A stretch of 64,000 nucleotides of DNA from the NCBI RefSeq assembly GCF_002979755.1, contig NZ_PCPP01000002.1, forward strand, positions 1 to 64,000. Direction: 5' to 3'. This stretch comes from Chryseobacterium culicis (lineage in GTDB: Bacteria > Bacteroidota > Bacteroidia > Flavobacteriales > Weeksellaceae). The notes below the pieces were generated by a model. The model was not told the DNA's origin and made no database searches. It was given only the letters and a program-made list of their open reading frames with translations. A program made the position numbers and the translations under genes. The first letter of the stretch is position 1. Every line of letters starts with the position of its first letter. Below are positions 1-7,975 of the stretch, in pieces.

Positions 1-22
1 CTACTCTCGTTTTTCAGTGGGG

Positions 23-54
23 CAAAGATAACAACTTATAACAACGCAAAACAA
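23..54 (-). promoter_or_regulatory. Bacteroidetes-type promoter pointing out of the window
   Basis: On the minus strand a perfect TAnnTTTG -7 element (TATCTTTG, 23-30) lies 21 bases from a TTG (52-54). This matches the Bacteroidetes sigma-ABfr spacing of roughly 19-21. It would drive a gene left of position 1, whose start is not in the window. Confidence 0.55.
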
Positions 55-165
55 CTTTATTTAACATAAATGTTACCTTCTGTTCATATTTAAGTCCTAA
101 GCCGCTGAAACAAAGTGAGAAAAATTTTAAACATCTGTTTGGAGAGACGGATACATAGGGGAATC

Positions 166-200
166 ATGAGTAATGAGTAATGGGTAATGGGTAATGGAAG
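166..200. repeat. 7-bp tandem repeat (ATGRGTA)
   Basis: Four full head-to-tail units read ATGAGTA, ATGAGTA, ATGGGTA, ATGGGTA, followed by a degenerate fifth (ATGGAAG). It is non-coding. Runs of this GGTAATG type recur in flavobacterial spacers, and copy number could vary between strains. Confidence 0.8.
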
Positions 201-240
201 GTATGGTGTCTTCTATATTATATATAATAGATAAAGAGTA

Positions 241-306
241 AGTTTTGGCTAAAGCCATAGGAAAGGAATATTTTTGATAAAACGGGCTAAAGCCCGTTTC
301 TATTGA
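241..306. repeat. Dispersed GGGCTAAAGCCC repeat, copy 1
   Basis: The element has a left palindrome (GGCTAAAGCC), a spacer of about 29 bases, then a larger palindrome (ACGGGCTAAAGCCCGT) and the tail TTCTATTGA. A second copy with the same order lies at 22277-22342. Both copies are intergenic. The paired palindromes could fold as two hairpins in RNA. Confidence 0.75.
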
Positions 307-353
307 ATATTGTTATAATGGGAATGGGTACTGGTTAGGATGCATTGTGATTT

Positions 354-393
354 TTTCCCACAGATGGCACAGATTCACACAGAGGATCATGGA
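354..393. repeat. Partial CACAGATT-type dispersed repeat
   Basis: The string CCCACAGAT..CACAGATT..CACACAGAGGAT matches the start of the longer repeat at 21304-21390. Only the left part of that element is present here. Confidence 0.55.
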
Positions 394-634
394 TATAATT
401 ATAATATAGTATACAAAAAAGCGCATGTAATGAAAACAGGATAAAGCATGTTCTTATGGTATATAAATACTGATGATGATAATATAGAATATGGATAGTA
501 ATAACACAAAGCCTGAAAATCCGGAAATCAAATATCAAAATACAGAACACAAAACTCGAAACACGTAACTCAAAACCCAAGCCCCGAATTCATAATTCAT
601 CATTCATCATTTATATTCATTCCCCTCTTCTCCC

Positions 635-752
635 CTAGCCCTGATAGGAATGGTTACCCCGCAGCTTGGAGTGGAGAGTCACCGGGGCTGAGCGTGGGAG
701 CGTGCAGGCGCGAGGAGTAGAAATGGATAGCAGGAAATAGCTCCTAAAAAAC
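635..752. other. Possible structured intergenic element (TAGCCCTGAT...CAGGAAATAGCTCC)
   Basis: A GC-richer block begins TAGCCCTGATAGGAATGG and ends CAGGAAATAGCTCC, with CCTG and CAGG able to close a stem and ACCCCG and CGGGG able to pair inside. I recall similar boundary words around variable hairpin cores in other flavobacterial spacers, but cannot verify that here. It could be a structured RNA or a small mobile repeat. Strand is not decided. Confidence 0.35.
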
Positions 753-898
753 AAATGCTATACTATATATCTATACTATATATAATGATATATCGATAGC
801 AAACTGATTTCGAAAGAATATTTACTGGAATAATACCGGAAAGAAACTCTATTTATCCTATATATTATATAACAGGAGGATGTTTTCAAAAGTAATAA

Positions 899-1945
899 TC
901 AATCAAACAATCTCAGTTGCTGATCCCGGGTTCCGGTAAAGTTGGTGGTGGACAGTTTTGGAAATTCTTTCCCGTCAAAAAACTTCTTTCTGCCAATCTT
1001 AAAGGTAGTGTGAATCATTTCAGCAATATTCCCTTCTCCTCTTTGTCTTTCAAAATATCTTTTATCTCCCAGCTTCCCACCTCGCATGGAGCGGATGAGA
1101 TTGAGGACTTTTTGTGCTCTGTCTGGAAAATGGGCTTCAATCCAGTTAACAAAAACCGGTTCTACGGTATCATTTAATCTAACCAGCGTATATCCGAACC
1201 CGGAAGCTCCGGCATCAGAAATTGCTTTTAATATATTCAGCGGCTCATCACTATTGAGTCCGGGAATGATAGGCGCCACCATTACATGTACAGGAATATT
1301 GTTTTCGGAAAGAATTTCGACGGCTTTTAATTTATTTTTCGCAGAACTTGTTCTTGGCTCCATTTTACGTCTCAGTTCTTCATTGATTGTGGGAATGCTT
1401 AGGGAAACGGAAACAAGATTCTGTTCTGCCATGGGTTTTAAAATATCTAGATCTCTCAGTACCAGTGCATTTTTTGTCAGAATATTGACAGGATGTCTGT
1501 AATCAAGACAAACCTGCAGTAATTTTCTGGTAATTTCAAACTGTCTTTCGGCTGGTTGGTAACAGTCGGTATTTCCGGACAGCAAAATAGGGGCAGCTTT
1601 ATAACCTCTTTTCTGAAAAAACTTTTCCAGTAATTCGGGAGCATTTTTTTTCACCATGATTTTTCTTTCAAAGTCAATTCCGGCACTATATCCCCAATAT
1701 TCATGGGTAGGTCTTGCAAAGCAGTAAGAGCAGCCATGTTCACATCCCTGATAAGGATTCATAGAATATTCCATCGGAAGGTCTTCGCTTTTAACCTGAT
1801 TTACAATGGTTTTGGGAAACACTTCCGTGAAAGAGGTTTTTACTGTTTCGAAATCTTCATCTTCCGGCTCATAAGTATACCTGTCGAAACGATTGACCAC
1901 GTTCCGCTGAGCACCCTGACCTTTTATGAAATTTTCGTTTTGCAT
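899..1945 (-). CDS. PA0069-family radical SAM protein
   Basis: The 348-residue protein carries the radical SAM cluster motif CxxxCxxC at C68, C72 and C75 in the context GCEHGCSYCFAR, which would bind a [4Fe-4S] cluster and S-adenosylmethionine. This places it in the PA0069/SplB-like group (COG1533), related by sequence to spore photoproduct lyase, whose substrate is generally unknown. It is a cytoplasmic protein with no signal peptide, and its length is normal for the family. The ATG at 1945 opens the conserved N-terminus. It stands alone: a terminator separates it from the next gene on the same strand. The family is secure; the reaction is not. Confidence 0.9.
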   Translation of the reverse strand: MQNENFIKGQGAQRNVVNRFDRYTYEPEDEDFETVKTSFTEVFPKTIVNQVKSEDLPMEYSMNPYQGCEHGCSYCFARPTHEYWGYSAGIDFERKIMVKKNAPELLEKFFQKRGYKAAPILLSGNTDCYQPAERQFEITRKLLQVCLDYRHPVNILTKNALVLRDLDILKPMAEQNLVSVSLSIPTINEELRRKMEPRTSSAKNKLKAVEILSENNIPVHVMVAPIIPGLNSDEPLNILKAISDAGASGFGYTLVRLNDTVEPVFVNWIEAHFPDRAQKVLNLIRSMRGGKLGDKRYFERQRGEGNIAEMIHTTFKIGRKKFFDGKEFPKLSTTNFTGTRDQQLRLFD

Positions 1946-2005
1946 TATGATGTAAAATTAGAATGGAATTTTTATAAAATAATGAGTTTTAACATTAAAG
2001 TTTTC

Positions 2006-2043
2006 CACAAAAAAAATCCAACACTTTCAAAAGCGTTGGATTT
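2006..2043 (-). terminator. Rho-independent terminator
   Basis: On the minus strand a stem built from AAATCCAAC and GTTGGATTT, extended by CTT/AAG after one mismatch, is followed by a run of eight T residues. It lies directly downstream of the small gene at 2069-2263 and ends that transcript before the radical SAM gene. Confidence 0.8.
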
Positions 2044-2068
2044 AAACATAATTAAATATATTTTTTTA

Positions 2069-2263
2069 CTACTTCACTGCGTAAAATTCCACTCCGTGAG
2101 TTTCATCATCGTGGTTCTTTTCATCAAAGTGTCTGTGATAATCCGAATAGGAATCACTATATTTTTTATCTTTTTTTGTCAATATTTTTTTTATGCTGAT
2201 TAAACTTAATACTGCCAAAAGACCAACTCCCCCTGCCAGTAAAACTCCAACTTCTTTTTTCAT
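2069..2263 (-). CDS. Small single-pass membrane protein, unknown function
   Basis: A 64-residue protein with one N-terminal hydrophobic segment (about residues 5-24) followed by a Lys-rich stop and a tail rich in His, Asp and Tyr. It would sit in the inner membrane with the charged tail most likely in the cytoplasm. I do not recognise a named domain. Support as a real gene comes from the clear membrane segment, a promoter-like sequence upstream and a strong terminator at its 3' end. The His/Asp-rich tail might bind metal, which is only a guess from composition. Confidence 0.6.
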   Translation of the reverse strand: MKKEVGVLLAGGVGLLAVLSLISIKKILTKKDKKYSDSYSDYHRHFDEKNHDDETHGVEFYAVK

Positions 2264-2286
2264 ATTTTCTTTGATTTATTATTGAT

Positions 2287-2405
2287 ACCATTGCAAAAAG
2301 TATACCCATTTTATTTTTTTAAATTATAAATTTTGTTAACATTAAACTTTATTTTTAAGGAAATTACAATTTGCTATTTTTCTTATATTTAGGGATTGCA
2401 ATGGT
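2287..2405. promoter_or_regulatory. Divergent promoter region with a shared TTGCAATGGT element
   Basis: The divergent genes at 2263 and 2439 each have the 10-mer TTGCAATGGT near their presumed transcription start, reading in the direction of transcription (2396-2405 on plus, 2287-2296 on minus). Each follows a TATA-like -7 region (about TATATTTA on plus, TATACTTTTTG on minus). Together the two copies form a perfect 10-base inverted repeat 99 bases apart, suggesting one regulator or a shared 5' leader signal. Confidence 0.45.
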
Positions 2406-2438
2406 TTAATTATTGTACTTAACAACAAAAATAGTATT

Positions 2439-2789
2439 ATGGGAAATTCAGAGAACTTTGATAGAATGACAACTTTAAGTGAAGTTATGAAAACACTTTC
2501 TGAGAGAGGAATTCAGAGAGAATTCAGAATGAATGAAAAGTGCGAAATGAAGTTTGAAAATTCTGAGAAAGTTTATCAGCCTGCTGAGTTGGTGATTTTA
2601 AAAACATATCGTTTTGAAGGCGACAGCAATCCTGATGATAATGCAGTACTGTATGTGGTAAAAGATAATGCCGGAAACCGTGGAATGATTATAGATTCTT
2701 ATGGAGCAGACAGCAATTATCCGGGTGAAGAATTTGATAAGTTTTTAAGAGACATCCCTATTCAGGAAAGTGACGAATTCAATTTTTAA
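2439..2789 (+). CDS. Conserved Bacteroidetes protein of unknown function (YRFEG-SNPDDN family)
   Basis: A 116-residue soluble protein with the signature YRFEGDSNPDDNAVLYVV at about residues 58-75 and GMIIDSYGADS after it. Homologs of about 100 residues with the pattern YRFEGxSNPDDNxVLY are common in Bacteroidetes. As I recall, some are labelled phosphoribosylpyrophosphate synthetase in databases, but the protein is far too short for that enzyme and lacks its motifs, so the label should not be used. There is no signal peptide or membrane segment. The gene is monocistronic and convergent with the AsmA-like gene. Function is unknown. Confidence 0.7.
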   Translation: MGNSENFDRMTTLSEVMKTLSERGIQREFRMNEKCEMKFENSEKVYQPAELVILKTYRFEGDSNPDDNAVLYVVKDNAGNRGMIIDSYGADSNYPGEEFDKFLRDIPIQESDEFNF

Positions 2790-2812
2790 CAACTCTATCA
2801 TATATTAATTTT

Positions 2813-2890
2813 TTAAACCATTAAGGTTGTTTTTAATTAAAAGATTGTAAAGCTTCACTAACAGTCAACAATTCTATCTTAATGGTTTAA
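2813..2890. terminator. Long-range 13-bp inverted repeat between convergent genes
   Basis: TTAAACCATTAAG (2813-2825) is perfectly complementary to CTTAATGGTTTAA (2878-2890), with about 52 bases between the arms. It sits exactly between two convergent stop codons, so a bidirectional stop for transcription is likely, although the long loop is unusual for an intrinsic terminator. Confidence 0.5.
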
Positions 2891-2894
2891 TGAA

Positions 2895-5546
2895 TTATTC
2901 TTCGGATTTCTCCTTTTTCCTGAATATATTGTTCAGAAAACCTTTCTTTTCCTTTTTTTCTTCTTCAGGTTGGGGTGTTTCTTTTTTATTTTTAATTTCC
3001 TGTTTTATTTCTTTTACGGATTGTTTCATTTCTTTTACAGATGAAACGGCATTTTTCACGGTCTTTTCTGTTTTTTCTACATTTTTACCAATCAGTGTTT
3101 TCTTGAGCCCTTGCTCAATTCCTCTCCAGAAGAGATTAAAGAAAGACTTTGTAGGATCACGTTCTACATTTTCTACGGTAACAGCGTCTGGAAAGCTTCC
3201 TGAATTTGATTTTAGAAAAACGTTGGCAACCGCAGTCAGGAAACCTTTTTTCTCATGATTGTTCTTATTCAGGACTGCAATTTTCAAATCTTTATGTTTC
3301 ATATTAAAAGTTCCGTGTAGTCCGGCAGGATTTCCTTTAAAATTAAAGAGCATTTCCTGAATGGTTCCCGCAGTAGCTGTCACATGAAGATATGGCCTGA
3401 TAAATGGATTGATTCCGCTGGCAGGAAGATTGGTCGTTTTTCCTGAGATAGCAAAGGCATCTTTCTGATCTGCCACATCAAAGCTCCAGTTTACGGAAAG
3501 CGGTGAAAGATTCATGAAAGAGCAATTGATCTTAATATCCACTTTAGTGGGTTTCCCTTTTATTTTAGCTGAATTCAGGTTTTTGACATTCATATTAAAG
3601 TTACTGAATGTCAGTTTTCCCGGCCCCATACTTTCCGGGGTATCTTCTTCATATACCAATACTGAGTTTTTCAGGTCAAGAGTATTAATCGTCATAGGGA
3701 TTTTGATGGAACGCAGCATTTTTGAATACAATGCTTTTACTTTTGGATCATCTTTCGGGATTTTACTTCTGAAAATATTGGCATTTGCAGACTCAATGCC
3801 TACGTGGGAAGCCCTCACCATTTTATGGGAAGAAAAAAGATCCCATTCTCCTTCCGCCAGTATTTGTCCGGCTTTCAGGTCATAAAGGTCTCTTTCAACA
3901 GGTATCATTTTGATAAATTGTGCTCTCGAAACAAGAGGTTTCATGGCAAAATTGGTAATCTGTATTTTATTTTTATTCAGCTTAAGAAGCCCAAGGCTCA
4001 TGTTGTAAAACTGTGTTTTATAAGCCAGGTTTCTGGTGGTAATATAATAGTCTTTCACTTTGAAGGACAGTCCGGTTTGATTAGGCTTAGGTGATAGTTC
4101 AATATTATTTACCGTTGCATTAAGATCATGGAAAGTCAAAGGCTGTTTTCCTTTATCATAAGTAATGTTTGAGTTTTTTAAGGATGTTTTTCTTATGATA
4201 ACAGAATTAATAATACCGGGCCCGGCAGATTTATTATTTGTTTTTTCACCTGCTCTAAAAGTACCATTTACATTTTCTACGAGAAGATCCTTAAGATCAA
4301 CATTGAGTTTTTTATCAATAAATTCCAGTTTATTGATATTAAAAGCAATATGATTTGTTTTTAAATCTTCCGCGGCTTTTCCTGTTGTAGGATGACCTGA
4401 TGTCAATACAAGATCCCAGATCTCACCATTGGCAGGCTTCAGCGCAAAGCTTCTTACTGTGATATTATGAGCATTGGAGTATTCAATATTTCTCCCTGCA
4501 ATAGTAAAATCTTTGTACCCTACAGGAATGACCTGTTCAGAAGTTTCTTTATTAAACATCAGCTGATTGATATTTACTGTCAGACTTCCTACAGACAAAA
4601 GATTGTTCCCATCCGGTTTATTAACGTTTACTATGGCATTATTCAGCTTTATATTTTTTAAATCTATCTCAAAATTTGATTTTTTCTCAGCTTTTTTACT
4701 TTTTACTCCTGTATTATAGACTTTCAGAACTGGATTCTGGAAGCCTGCATTCGTAAGTGAAATTTTATTTTTGTTTAAAGTGACATCTGTAAAATCCATT
4801 TTAGGAACTGCAAATTCAAATAATTGGGCTTTTTTAGGATAAAACTTTTTAAACTGTGCAAAAGAAAGCAGCGGAGTCAGCCTGAAATTCTCAACAGCCA
4901 TCTGCCCATTACTTGTATTTATAGTACTGATGGTAACAGCATATGTTTCATCTGGACGGAGAAAGAATTTTTCTCCTTTAATGCTGTATTTATCAAAAAC
5001 GATGGGTAGTTTATTTTCTACAGATTCTTCCGTCATCTGTAAATTTTCTACAAACAGATCCAATTGCTGTACTGATAGAAATTTTTGTTTGGTATGTCGG
5101 AAAACAGCAATTTTACCTTCATGGATTCTGATATTTTCAAATAAAACCGGATTTCTTTTCTTTCCGCTTTTGCGATCAATAGGTTTTGCAAGAATGATAT
5201 TTAAAACAGGTTTTGCCAGCAACAAATCTGAAGAGCTTATTCTTTTATTAAAAACAGCATCATAAATTCCGAAACGGCTTATCTTCAAAGTGTCAATAGT
5301 CCCCTGCAAACCGATAACGTCTGTGTTTTGAGGATCTTTACTGTTAACTGAAATTCCCGTCGTTAAAATATTTCCTGTTCCCAGATCAACATCCAGCGTT
5401 TTATAGGAAACTTTATAGTTTGTATTCTTTTTTATGTATTCCGGAAGCTGGGTTTTAAGCCATACATTCAGTCCGAAATTCGCAGCAAGAAGAATTCCTA
5501 CCAGGATTCCGAAACTTATTAATAGTCTTTTAACCCATTTTCCCAT
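2895..5546 (-). CDS. AsmA-like membrane-anchored protein
   Basis: The 883-residue protein has an uncleaved N-terminal membrane segment (about residues 8-29), a very long beta-rich region with repeated short amphipathic strands, and a Lys/Glu-rich helical tail from about residue 790. This fits the AsmA/TamB/YhdP-like group, whose members hang from the inner membrane into the periplasm and are thought to carry lipid or help outer-membrane protein assembly. Length and layout support the group, but no catalytic motif exists to confirm it. It follows the DUF2797 gene by 31 bases on the same strand and is probably cotranscribed with it. The basic/acidic C-terminal tail is not a standard AsmA feature. 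Confidence 0.7.
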   Translation of the reverse strand: MGKWVKRLLISFGILVGILLAANFGLNVWLKTQLPEYIKKNTNYKVSYKTLDVDLGTGNILTTGISVNSKDPQNTDVIGLQGTIDTLKISRFGIYDAVFNKRISSSDLLLAKPVLNIILAKPIDRKSGKKRNPVLFENIRIHEGKIAVFRHTKQKFLSVQQLDLFVENLQMTEESVENKLPIVFDKYSIKGEKFFLRPDETYAVTISTINTSNGQMAVENFRLTPLLSFAQFKKFYPKKAQLFEFAVPKMDFTDVTLNKNKISLTNAGFQNPVLKVYNTGVKSKKAEKKSNFEIDLKNIKLNNAIVNVNKPDGNNLLSVGSLTVNINQLMFNKETSEQVIPVGYKDFTIAGRNIEYSNAHNITVRSFALKPANGEIWDLVLTSGHPTTGKAAEDLKTNHIAFNINKLEFIDKKLNVDLKDLLVENVNGTFRAGEKTNNKSAGPGIINSVIIRKTSLKNSNITYDKGKQPLTFHDLNATVNNIELSPKPNQTGLSFKVKDYYITTRNLAYKTQFYNMSLGLLKLNKNKIQITNFAMKPLVSRAQFIKMIPVERDLYDLKAGQILAEGEWDLFSSHKMVRASHVGIESANANIFRSKIPKDDPKVKALYSKMLRSIKIPMTINTLDLKNSVLVYEEDTPESMGPGKLTFSNFNMNVKNLNSAKIKGKPTKVDIKINCSFMNLSPLSVNWSFDVADQKDAFAISGKTTNLPASGINPFIRPYLHVTATAGTIQEMLFNFKGNPAGLHGTFNMKHKDLKIAVLNKNNHEKKGFLTAVANVFLKSNSGSFPDAVTVENVERDPTKSFFNLFWRGIEQGLKKTLIGKNVEKTEKTVKNAVSSVKEMKQSVKEIKQEIKNKKETPQPEEEKKEKKGFLNNIFRKKEKSEE

Positions 5547-5577
5547 ATTTTGTGATTTGATTTTATTTTTATATTGA

Positions 5578-6375
5578 TCAGTTCCTGATTTCCAGATCGA
5601 TCACATATCCTTCATGTCCTCTTACATTGATAAAGTTTCCTCCTTCAAATCCAAGGTACTGTCCTTTAATACCGGTAAGCCTTCCTGTGAATTCCGGTTT
5701 TTTATCTAAAGTAAACGAAGAAACTTTTTCCGGCTTTTCAAAAGGGTAATCAAAACTCCACAATTCTTCACCTTCACTATAAAATTTCTGAAAGTCTTCA
5801 GGGAAATATTCCTTGATTTTCTGTCTGAAGTCTGCAAGATCCACTTCCCCTTCAAAATCATCCTGAAGCATTTTCCTCCAATTGGTTTTGTCTGCTAAAT
5901 GCTCTTTTAAAGCGACTTCTATCATTCCCGCTTCATATCGGTTCTCGGTTCTCGCAATAGGTAATGCAAAAGTTGCACCCTGATCAATCCATCTTGTAGG
6001 AATCTGTGTATTTCTGGTAACCCCTACTTTTACATCTCCGGTGTATGCCAGATAAACAGTGTGCGGCTGAAGCTGAATTTGTTTTTCAACCTCAAGATCA
6101 CGTTCTGCAACCCCTAAATGTGCGGTAGAAAGCTCCGGTCGGATAATGGTATCACTGGCATATGGACTCTCAAAAAAACAGCTTTTGCAGAATCCCATTC
6201 TGTAAATCGGTTTATTTTCACCACAATTTACACATTGAAATCCTGTATGTTTTATGCTTAACTCCTTCCCAAACAGCTCATTCATATGGATCAGATCTCC
6301 TGAAAGATTGAGGTAGTATTGGATTGGCTTAGCATCATAGCTTGTCATTTTTAAAATTTGCCCTTGAAACTGCAT
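5578..6375 (-). CDS. DUF2797 domain protein
   Basis: A 265-residue soluble protein with four cysteines set as two CxxC pairs (C48/C51 and C63/C66), which look like a structural zinc site, followed by a conserved segment with YLAYTGDVKVGVTR and a Gly-rich end. The arrangement matches DUF2797, a widespread family without an assigned reaction; the central segment resembles a GIY-YIG-like fold in places, which I state only as an impression. The start at 6375 gives a complete N-terminus. It is first in a two-gene unit with the AsmA-like gene. Confidence 0.8.
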   Translation of the reverse strand: MQFQGQILKMTSYDAKPIQYYLNLSGDLIHMNELFGKELSIKHTGFQCVNCGENKPIYRMGFCKSCFFESPYASDTIIRPELSTAHLGVAERDLEVEKQIQLQPHTVYLAYTGDVKVGVTRNTQIPTRWIDQGATFALPIARTENRYEAGMIEVALKEHLADKTNWRKMLQDDFEGEVDLADFRQKIKEYFPEDFQKFYSEGEELWSFDYPFEKPEKVSSFTLDKKPEFTGRLTGIKGQYLGFEGGNFINVRGHEGYVIDLEIRN

Positions 6376-6438
6376 ATTATATTTATATTACTTTTTTAAG
6401 TAAATTTAATGATTATATTTTTCAAAAAGTAAAATTTA

Positions 6439-6446
6439 TATTTTTG
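6439..6446 (+). promoter_or_regulatory. -7 promoter element (TATTTTTG)
   Basis: This is a perfect TAnnTTTG match, 18 bases upstream of the ATG of the epimerase gene at 6465. No clear TTG -33 element was seen at the right distance. Confidence 0.5.
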
Positions 6447-6464
6447 TGCTAATAAAAAATACAA

Positions 6465-7493
6465 ATGGTTTATCTTGTAACAGGCGGTAGTGGGTTCATC
6501 GGTTCCCATTTAGTTGAACGATTATTAGGAAATGGACATTCTGTCATAAACATTGACAATTTTGATGATTTCTATGACTATCAGGTAAAAATTAAAAATA
6601 CTTTAGAGTCAATCGGTAAAAATTCGGATTTTGAATTCTCGGATAAAGAGGTTGATATTCCGCGTTTGATTTCCCTCACCCATTCTGATCAATATTCCCT
6701 CTATTGGCAGGACATCCGTGATAAAAAAGGTCTTGAAGAAATCTTTAAGACTCATCCTATTGACATGGTGATTCATCTGGCAGCCCTTGCTGGTGTACGT
6801 CCTTCCATTGAGCGCCCTTTGGAATATGAAGAAGTAAATGTACGGGGTACAATGAATCTTTGGGAGCTGTGTAAAGAGTTTACGATTACAAAGTTTATTT
6901 GTGCCTCCTCTTCAAGCGTGTATGGAAATAATGAAAAAATTCCTTTTTCAGAAACAGATAATGTAGACAATCCTATTTCACCCTATGCCGCAACAAAGAA
7001 AAGTGGGGAAATTATAGGTCATGTTTACCATAATCTATACCATATAGATATGATCCAGCTTAGGTTCTTTACAGTATATGGACCGAGACAAAGGCCAGAT
7101 CTTGCCATACACAAGTTTGTAAAACTTATTTCAGAAAATCAGGAAATCCCTTTTTACGGTGATGGAAATACTGCCAGAGATTACACCTATATCGATGACA
7201 TCATTGATGGGATTACCAAATCAATCCTCTATTTGGAAAACCATTCCGGAGTGTATAAAATTCTTAATCTTGGTGAAAACCAGGTGGTATCTTTATCTGA
7301 AATGGTGACCACTATAGAAAAGGCACTGGGAAAAACTGCCATCAAAAAAATTCTGCCAATGCAGCCGGGAGATGTCACAAAAACGAATGCCGATATTACA
7401 AAAGCAAAGGATTTAGTAGGGTACAAACCGGCCACAGACTTCCAAAATGGCATAAAAAAATTTGTGGAATGGTTTTTGAGAAAACGACATTAA
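6465..7493 (+). CDS. NAD-dependent nucleotide-sugar epimerase (UDP-glucuronate 4-epimerase type)
   Basis: A 342-residue extended short-chain dehydrogenase. The NAD-binding TGGSGFIG lies at residues 6-13. The active site has the Ser cluster SSSSVYG near 148-154 and the YxxxK pair Y174/K178. The later motif RFFTVYGPRQRPD is typical of the 4-epimerases acting on UDP-glucuronate/galacturonate (CapI/WbpP-like). Such enzymes make galacturonate donors for surface polysaccharide in the cytoplasm. No other polysaccharide gene is nearby, so the exact sugar cannot be set. GDP-mannose 4,6-dehydratase, a label sometimes given to relatives, is less likely from length and motif. Confidence 0.85.
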   Translation: MVYLVTGGSGFIGSHLVERLLGNGHSVINIDNFDDFYDYQVKIKNTLESIGKNSDFEFSDKEVDIPRLISLTHSDQYSLYWQDIRDKKGLEEIFKTHPIDMVIHLAALAGVRPSIERPLEYEEVNVRGTMNLWELCKEFTITKFICASSSSVYGNNEKIPFSETDNVDNPISPYAATKKSGEIIGHVYHNLYHIDMIQLRFFTVYGPRQRPDLAIHKFVKLISENQEIPFYGDGNTARDYTYIDDIIDGITKSILYLENHSGVYKILNLGENQVVSLSEMVTTIEKALGKTAIKKILPMQPGDVTKTNADITKAKDLVGYKPATDFQNGIKKFVEWFLRKRH

Positions 7494-7604
7494 GTAAATT
7501 ACTGACACAGCTGCCTGCCAGTTTGTGACAGCCATTTATAAGAAAAAATTATAAAAAGAATTGAAAATCAAGTATAAAAAAGTTTATTATACAACCTATT
7601 TTTA

Positions 7605-7612
7605 TACTTTTG
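7605..7612 (+). promoter_or_regulatory. -7 promoter element (TACTTTTG)
   Basis: A perfect TAnnTTTG match 17 bases upstream of the DUF2795 start codon, in the usual place for a flavobacterial promoter. Confidence 0.6.
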
Positions 7613-7629
7613 CAAAAAATTAGAAAATT

Positions 7630-7851
7630 ATGTACTGGACATTAGAATTAGCTTCATATTTAAGTGACGCACCTTGGCCAATGACAAAAGCAGAGCTTAT
7701 CGACTACGCAATCAGAACTGGTGCACCTATGGAAGTAGTAGAAAACCTTCAGGCAATCGAAGACGAAGGAGAAATTTATGAATCTATCGAAGAAGTATGG
7801 AGTGACTATCCTACTGACGAGGATTTCCTTTGGAACGAGGACGAATATTAA
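7630..7851 (+). CDS. DUF2795 domain protein
   Basis: A 73-residue, strongly acidic protein matching DUF2795, with LSDAPWPMTKAELIDYA near residues 11-27 and ENLQAIEDEGEIYESIEEVW after it. The family is small, soluble and of unknown biochemical role. In many Bacteroidetes genomes this gene lies next to secA, as it does here. A -7 element upstream and a hairpin terminator downstream indicate its own transcript. A role linked to protein export is a guess from position only. Confidence 0.85.
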   Translation: MYWTLELASYLSDAPWPMTKAELIDYAIRTGAPMEVVENLQAIEDEGEIYESIEEVWSDYPTDEDFLWNEDEY

Positions 7852-7861
7852 TAAAGCGATG

Positions 7862-7891
7862 AGCTTTAGGCTGCGTGCTTAGAGCTTTTTT
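7862..7891 (+). terminator. Rho-independent terminator after the DUF2795 gene
   Basis: AGCTTTAGGC pairs with GCTTAGAGCT through ten base pairs including G-T wobbles, with a 5-base loop and a T-run directly after. It separates the small gene from secA. Confidence 0.6.
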
Positions 7892-7975
7892 GCCCTTTTT
7901 TATATATTAATTTACACGATAAGTGTTATTTAAAACGCTTAAAGCATTTTGCATTAAGCATAAAGCAAAAAATTT

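Larger units (their letters stand above)
1..898. other. Non-coding, repeat-rich region
   Basis: No open reading frame here looks like a gene. The stretch holds an outward promoter at its left end, a 7-base tandem repeat, a copy of a GGGCTAAAGCCC palindromic repeat, part of a CACAGATT-type dispersed repeat, and a word-like low-complexity run at about 480-630 (ATTCATCATTCATC words). A locally GC-richer possible structured element lies at about 635-752. It looks like a landing area for small non-coding repeats rather than a decayed gene. Confidence 0.75.

Noticed and set aside
335-580. 81-residue frame on the minus strand
   Set aside because: It is made of low-complexity, Tyr/Ile/Phe-rich sequence across repeat DNA and has no gene-like composition.
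661-720. GC-rich stretch as the remains of a transferred gene
   Set aside because: It is short, has no open frame of note and is better explained by the structured intergenic element.
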